Origin: Oscillatoriales cyanobacterium
GTDB lineage: Bacteria; Cyanobacteriota; Cyanobacteriia; CACIAM-69d
Length of the DNA: 64,000 nt
Assembly: GCA_004292515.1 (NCBI GenBank)
Contig: RDXB01000057.1
Span: 1 to 64,000 of the forward strand
Direction: 5' to 3'
In this document: positions 60,364 through 64,000 of the stretch, piece after piece
Position numbering within the stretch: the first letter of the stretch is position 1
Layout: each line of letters begins with the position of its first letter
Position numbers and translations under genes: made by a program
Notes under the pieces: model-generated
Database searches by the model: none
Told to the model about the DNA's origin: nothing
The model's input: the letters and a program-made list of their open reading frames with translations, nothing else

Positions 60364-62675
60364 GGGTTGGGAACGGGTGGATAGGGTTTGCCTTTGGCGG
60401 CATAGTAGTCCTTAATTTGGGCGATCGGGCGCAGCATTGTGGCTTCGATGTCTTGCCGCACTTCTCGGGACAAATAACAATCCGTATTCAAACATTCCAG
60501 CAGCCTCCAAGAAGCGGCTGCATATTCTTGCAGTAAGTCTCTTTGTTCATAAGATAGCGACCATTGATGGCAGACATCTCGATATCTAATTGCAGTCGAT
60601 CTAAACTCGGAAAGCCATGGTCTCTCTTCAAGGTTGCCTTGCTCACTATCAAAATCAAGTATTGAGTCGATTCTTAGGGTTAATTCTTGAATCTTTTTAC
60701 CAAGGATTTCATTTTTCATGAGTTCACAAAGCTTTAGTGCATAACCTAGATTTTCAAATAGAGAATTTGAATCATCTTCGGTTTCGTAATATTCTGAAAT
60801 TGACATCAAGCATCGATCTAGCAGAATGGAATAAGAATCATCATTATCTTCATGGTGCATTGCATCAGAAATTTCAATTGCCTGATCGAAGTTGATTACA
60901 CTTATTAAATAGAAGCGACCAGCCAAGTATCTTTTTGGGAAAGACAAATTAGAATCCATCTTGATTGAAACCCATTCAAGTATTTCATTGAGATCACGAT
61001 CAAAGGCAATTAATTCATTGACTCTCTTGCTTAAGAGTTTCATTAATTCATCTGCTTTTCTCATGCCTCCCACTACCAGCAAGGTAATTTCTCTCCAAGA
61101 TTTTCTTGATATATTTGTTGACAGTAAAGTCCAAAGATCAAGATTTTGACTAAGAAATATTTCACGTGCAGCAAAATACTCGTGAAATGTTAAGTGGGAA
61201 AAGGAATAGATTCCACGCGATCGTTCGATAAGTAGCCCATGCTGTGCCACGATAGAATGCAGGGTAGCCTCACTATCCAGGCTCAGTATTTTTGGGTTGT
61301 TTTGAACATCAGGTAGGTTTGATATATAGCCCACAATCTCTTTCTTGGCTATAGATTTTTCAAAAAAGTAAAGTCCTTCCTGAAAAGTGGAAAGAGCTAG
61401 CTGAGATAATAAATCTTCTTTTCGATCAATGGATAAATTTTTATAGATTTTATCTCGCTGAATGTTTCGTTTTCCATCCCATTTCTTCAATAAAAGATTT
61501 ACACCTTCTTCATAAAGCCTGACACGATTACGCGGAAAATCACCACTTTCACCAAATACTAAACATAGCAATGTTAATAGAAGTGGATTACTTGCCAGCT
61601 CTAGAATTGGTTCGTTTACCTTTAATTGTTGAATAAATTGATTGATTTTGGGAATGTCTTCATGATATTTAAACCAATTATTGACAAATTCCTTTATTTG
61701 ATCTTGTGTAAAATCCGCCATTTCTACTTCAGAAAAGTCACTGAAGCTGTATTCTTTTGCCGCAATCCTACAAGTCATGACGAATCTATTTTTAGGAAAA
61801 TTTCGCACTAAATTATTAACTTCTTGGATAGTTCGGTTGGTATCATTTGCTAAAACTTCATCTAGTCCATCAAAAAACATTAAAATTCGACCCTCTTTCA
61901 GTAAATCCCATACTATTTTGCTGGATTGAGGGATGGAAAATTTTGACCATTGATCTGCAATAAACTTTATCAATCCCGGCTGTTTAGAGGACTCTGACCA
62001 TTCTTTAAGAGTTACAAAAACTGGCACATATTCTTTAAATATTTTTTGATCTAAGCAAGCAATTGTTAAATGTTTTAAAAATGTAGTTTTTCCTGATCCT
62101 GGTTTACCTAAAACCATGAGGGCCTTATGTTGTTCAATAGCATTCAAGCCAGAAATTCTCTCTTGCCGAACTCGACCTAGGCAAAAGCGGTCAAAATCTT
62201 CAACTTCATCTAAATTTTCACGAAGTTCCGATATGGTAAAACGTTGATTTTCTGTCAACTTTTCCAACACGTTTACTTGGGTATAAATCGTGCTTAAGGC
62301 AATCGGCTGCTCCATATCTAGGACTTTCATTGTGCCGCACCGCCGCCGCAAATCTGCCTCCACCTGCGATCGCACCCAGGCCACATCGATCGCATCCGAT
62401 GCCAACTCAGACTGCACCGGCTCGATCGCATCGCCCCAAGCAACCTGCCAAGCCTTGAACTCCGCAATCAATACCGGCAGCTTATTTTGTCCTTCTACCC
62501 TGATCCCAAAGTCCTTATACAGTTGGCGCAAATGTTGCCCGACGTTGTCCGTGTTGCCACCGCATAGATCCGTAGCAATTTTGACCTTGGTTTCTCCGCG
62601 CACGATCCTCTCTAGGACGGCTTTTCGTTTGGGTGGCAGCTTGTCGAAAATTTCTTTGGCACGGGCTGGAGTCAT
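60360..62675 (-). CDS. HTH-NACHT NTPase (STAND-type, putative defence or signalling protein)
   Basis: A 771-residue protein. The N-terminal 75 residues form a LuxR-like helix-turn-helix (ARAKEIFDKLPPKRKAVLERIVRGETKVKIATDLCGGNTDNVGQHLRQLYKDFGI), as in vWA-MoxR-associated proteins. A linker leads to NACHT: Walker A LGKPGSGKTTFL (~189-200), Walker B ILMFFDGLDEV (~264-274), sensor FVMTCRIAAKEYSF and winged helix NPLLLTLLCLVFGE. A helical C-terminal sensor (FSHLTFHEYFAAREIF...) lacks obvious TPR, WD40 or LRR repeats. The coding sequence is AT-richer than its neighbours, which points to transfer. Bacterial NACHT proteins include phage-defence factors; that role is inferred. Two inverted repeats lie upstream of its start. 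Confidence 0.88.
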   Translation of the reverse strand: MTPARAKEIFDKLPPKRKAVLERIVRGETKVKIATDLCGGNTDNVGQHLRQLYKDFGIRVEGQNKLPVLIAEFKAWQVAWGDAIEPVQSELASDAIDVAWVRSQVEADLRRRCGTMKVLDMEQPIALSTIYTQVNVLEKLTENQRFTISELRENLDEVEDFDRFCLGRVRQERISGLNAIEQHKALMVLGKPGSGKTTFLKHLTIACLDQKIFKEYVPVFVTLKEWSESSKQPGLIKFIADQWSKFSIPQSSKIVWDLLKEGRILMFFDGLDEVLANDTNRTIQEVNNLVRNFPKNRFVMTCRIAAKEYSFSDFSEVEMADFTQDQIKEFVNNWFKYHEDIPKINQFIQQLKVNEPILELASNPLLLTLLCLVFGESGDFPRNRVRLYEEGVNLLLKKWDGKRNIQRDKIYKNLSIDRKEDLLSQLALSTFQEGLYFFEKSIAKKEIVGYISNLPDVQNNPKILSLDSEATLHSIVAQHGLLIERSRGIYSFSHLTFHEYFAAREIFLSQNLDLWTLLSTNISRKSWREITLLVVGGMRKADELMKLLSKRVNELIAFDRDLNEILEWVSIKMDSNLSFPKRYLAGRFYLISVINFDQAIEISDAMHHEDNDDSYSILLDRCLMSISEYYETEDDSNSLFENLGYALKLCELMKNEILGKKIQELTLRIDSILDFDSEQGNLEERPWLSEFRSTAIRYRDVCHQWSLSYEQRDLLQEYAAASWRLLECLNTDCYLSREVRQDIEATMLRPIAQIKDYYAAKGKPYPPVPNP

Positions 62676-62677
62676 GC

Positions 62678-62711
62678 TGAGAATTTCTCATCACCTCTGA
62701 GAATTTTCTCG
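62678..62711. promoter_or_regulatory. Paired inverted repeats, putative operator
   Basis: TGAGAATTTCTCA (62678-62690) and TGAGAATTTTCTCG (62698-62711) are two copies of TGAGAA-N(1-2)-TTCTC(A/G), spaced 20 bases centre to centre. They lie in the gap between the divergent NACHT and small membrane protein genes. CCTCTGAGA recurs a third time near 62720. The site is suitable for a dimeric HTH protein, possibly the NACHT protein itself. Confidence 0.5.
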
Positions 62712-62775
62712 CATCCAACCTCTGAGAGCCAACTGTTTTTCACTGGAGGAGTTCCAAACACAGGAGCCAACTCCC

Positions 62776-63120
62776 ATGAAACGCCCGCAAATCTATCAAC
62801 AACTGCTGATCGTCTCCGTTTTGTTCACCGCCCTCTCTGGCGGAGCCGCCATCCACCTGGCCAGCCAACCTCAGATCAATCCCCAACAATCCGAACTGTT
62901 CCAAACCTTCAAAGGCCTGTTTGAAAAAGGCGTGTTGGGCATCGGCGGCCTCGTGCTGGGCAAAATGACGGGCTACTTTCCCGATCGGTCACCCAGCGAT
63001 CCTGACGACGACTCAGATCAAGACCACAATACCGATCAATCGAAAGGCGGCCCAGCGCGACTTCGCCGATCTCCGACCAACGCACCGGCTCGTGATATCA
63101 TCGGAAGTCGCGCTTTCTAA
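62776..63120 (+). CDS. Small membrane protein divergent from the NACHT gene
   Basis: A 114-residue protein. One N-terminal hydrophobic segment (LLIVSVLFTALSGGAAIHLA) is followed by a short amphipathic stretch (ELFQTFKGLFEKGVLGIGGLVLGKMTGYF), perhaps a second membrane contact. The acidic and then basic hydrophilic tail (SPSDPDDDSDQDHNTDQSKGGPARLRR) looks disordered. CAGGAG precedes the ATG by about 10 bases. I do not recognise the family. Its position opposite the NACHT protein, with possible shared operators, makes it a candidate partner. Confidence 0.65.
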   Translation: MKRPQIYQQLLIVSVLFTALSGGAAIHLASQPQINPQQSELFQTFKGLFEKGVLGIGGLVLGKMTGYFPDRSPSDPDDDSDQDHNTDQSKGGPARLRRSPTNAPARDIIGSRAF

Positions 63121-63275
63121 CAGCTAGACAGGCGCTCAATTTGTTGAACCAATTCAATGGACTGCCAAGCCAGACAGCAGTAGGGTGCAGCCGTGAACCG
63201 TTTCCGTGCGATCGCCCCCGCTTCCGTTTGGTCAACGCTTAGTCCGCCAACCGCCCACTCGGAGCTAGCCAAACC

Positions 63276-63413
63276 ATGACCAAGCGTACTCTTGAAGGAA
63301 CCAATCGCAAGCGCAAGCGTGTTTCCGGCTTTCGTGCCCGGATGCGAACCAAAAACGGCCGCCGCGTCCTGAACGCCCGTCGCCGTCGCGGTCGCGCTCG
63401 GTTGGCGGTGTAA
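63276..63413 (+). CDS. rpmH: 50S ribosomal protein L34 (bL34)
   Basis: A 45-residue, extremely basic protein: [20 protein letters not shown], then [20 protein letters not shown] and ARLAV. This is the full bL34 pattern (TxxGTxRKRKRxSGFRxRMxTxxGRxVLxARRxKGRxRL). GGAG lies about 11 bases upstream of the ATG. It heads the conserved rpmH-rnpA cluster and is followed by rnpA after 65 bases. Confidence 0.97.
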   Translation: MTKRTLEGTNRKRKRVSGFRARMRTKNGRRVLNARRRRGRARLAV

Positions 63414-63478
63414 TTCGGGTTGCTCAAGCGCAATTCGTCACAGGGTGGTTGAGCGATCGCCCCAGCATATTCCTCGGC

Positions 63479-63865
63479 ATGGCCCTACCCCAAGCATATC
63501 GACTGCGACATCGATCAGACTTTGACCGAGTGTATCGGCAAGGCAAACGGTATCGCAGCAAATATCTGACGCTGTGGGTTTATTGGCCACCAGCGATCGC
63601 CTCACCAACCGATGGCCCGGCTCCATCCCCCACTCCACCCAAAATCGGCGTTTCCATTAGTCGCAAAGTCGATAAGCGATCGGTTGTGCGCAACCGCCTC
63701 CGACGCTGGATTCATGGCAGCCTTTGCCAATTGTTGCCCCACCTGCCGCCGGGCTGGTTGGCGGTGATCGGTGTTCACCCCACCGCCCTAGAGTGCAACT
63801 ACCCCAAACTTCTGCAAGAATTGGAGCAGTTGTTGGCGGCGGTTCGTCCCGCAATCAACCGCTAA
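63479..63865 (+). CDS. rnpA: Ribonuclease P protein component
   Basis: A 128-residue basic protein that binds RNase P RNA and helps to mature tRNA 5' ends. It begins at the ATG at 63479 (MALPQAYRLRHRSDFDRVYRQGKR), where homologues start. The conserved RNR-type motif is VGVSISRKVDKRSVVRNRLRRWI-like sequence (IGVSISRKVDKRSVVRNRLRR), with a usual C-terminus (PKLLQELEQLL). A Pro/Thr-rich insertion (IASPTDGPAPSPTPP) lies between beta strands. An upstream extension to 63449 is open but unlikely. Second gene of the rpmH-rnpA cluster. Confidence 0.95.
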   Translation: MALPQAYRLRHRSDFDRVYRQGKRYRSKYLTLWVYWPPAIASPTDGPAPSPTPPKIGVSISRKVDKRSVVRNRLRRWIHGSLCQLLPHLPPGWLAVIGVHPTALECNYPKLLQELEQLLAAVRPAINR

Positions 63866-63961
63866 AGCCCTGGCCTAATCGCCACCGGCCCACCCACGCT
63901 ATTCATAATAGATGGGCACTTAATTTGGATCAGATCTAGGTATGACCTGGAGACAAAATCT

Positions 63962-64000
63962 ATGGGTATCAAGGAAGACGTTTACTATGAAGGCGGCCCC
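63962..64000 (+). CDS. Start of a PH-domain protein gene (partial)
   Basis: Thirteen codons (MGIKEDVYYEGGP) run off the window. This N-terminus and position after rnpA match the PH-domain (bPH_2-like) membrane protein usual in cyanobacterial rpmH-rnpA-PH-yidC clusters. The call rests on that context. Confidence 0.6.
   Translation, partial: MGIKEDVYYEGGP

Overview
The window comes from a cyanobacterial chromosome. The HIP1 octamer GCGATCGC and its core CGATCG are scattered densely through genes and spacers. Several genes are typical of cyanobacteria: a thylakoid-type FtsH, a PlmA-like GntR regulator, a ComFB protein, a ChlH/BchH paralogue, a sterol-desaturase/short-chain-dehydrogenase fusion, a carotenoid oxygenase and a PilT-family ATPase. 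No nif or heterocyst genes are seen. A non-heterocystous lineage such as Limnothrix or Pseudanabaena-like forms would fit, but the genus is a guess.

Layout. 0.1-3.2 kb: a pilin-like fragment and an ABC-2 exporter pair. 3.2-4.5 kb: a repeat-rich spacer. 4.5-19.6 kb: gatB, a TPR-like membrane protein, a BMP-type binding protein with a Cache histidine kinase, a flavin disulfide reductase, a CobO-type adenosyltransferase, a TVP38 protein, the desaturase/SDR fusion and a PPC-like secreted protein. 19.7-24.1 kb: tRNA-Phe(GAA) followed by a tyrosine integrase and an accessory stretch with a dead Uma2 gene and a frameshifted NACHT NTPase. 24.2-56.2 kb: mostly housekeeping and core cyanobacterial genes, including a HEAT protein with a thioredoxin-fold protein, plmA, ftsH, comFB, an RTX protein, a chlH paralogue, yqgF, a U32 peptidase, a Xer-type recombinase, pilT, a carotenoid oxygenase, a Kir channel, rsmD, a TrkA-N channel protein and ligA. 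56.3-60.1 kb: a restriction-modification cassette between two identical 76-bp direct repeats. 60.2-63.1 kb: an AT-richer HTH-NACHT protein with a divergent small membrane protein. 63.2-64 kb: the conserved rpmH-rnpA-(PH domain) cluster, running off the end.

The strongest observation is in the R-M cassette. A Dam-type (D12 class) adenine methyltransferase overlaps the restriction endonuclease gene as TAATG. The endonuclease gene is cut after codon 23 by a 916-bp IS5-family element with perfect 17-bp ends and an ATT target duplication. Removing the IS and one ATT restores one 378-codon frame exactly. The transposase itself needs a -1 shift on a run of eight A.

The spacers carry at least three families of short non-coding elements: a ~120-130 bp family with a GGGGCTTAAGCCCC core and TGTCGTCA/TGACGACA ends, a family built on GGTGGGCATTGCCCACC, and a MITE-like family of exactly 91 bp with ~12-bp inverted ends (three copies). 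One palindrome core of the first family sits in frame inside the U32 peptidase gene. Several genes were found by reading frames directly: rpmH, two short ORFs upstream of the integrase, and the decayed Uma2, DUF1003 and XisI-like remnants. Protein family names come from recognition of motifs and were not checked by database search.
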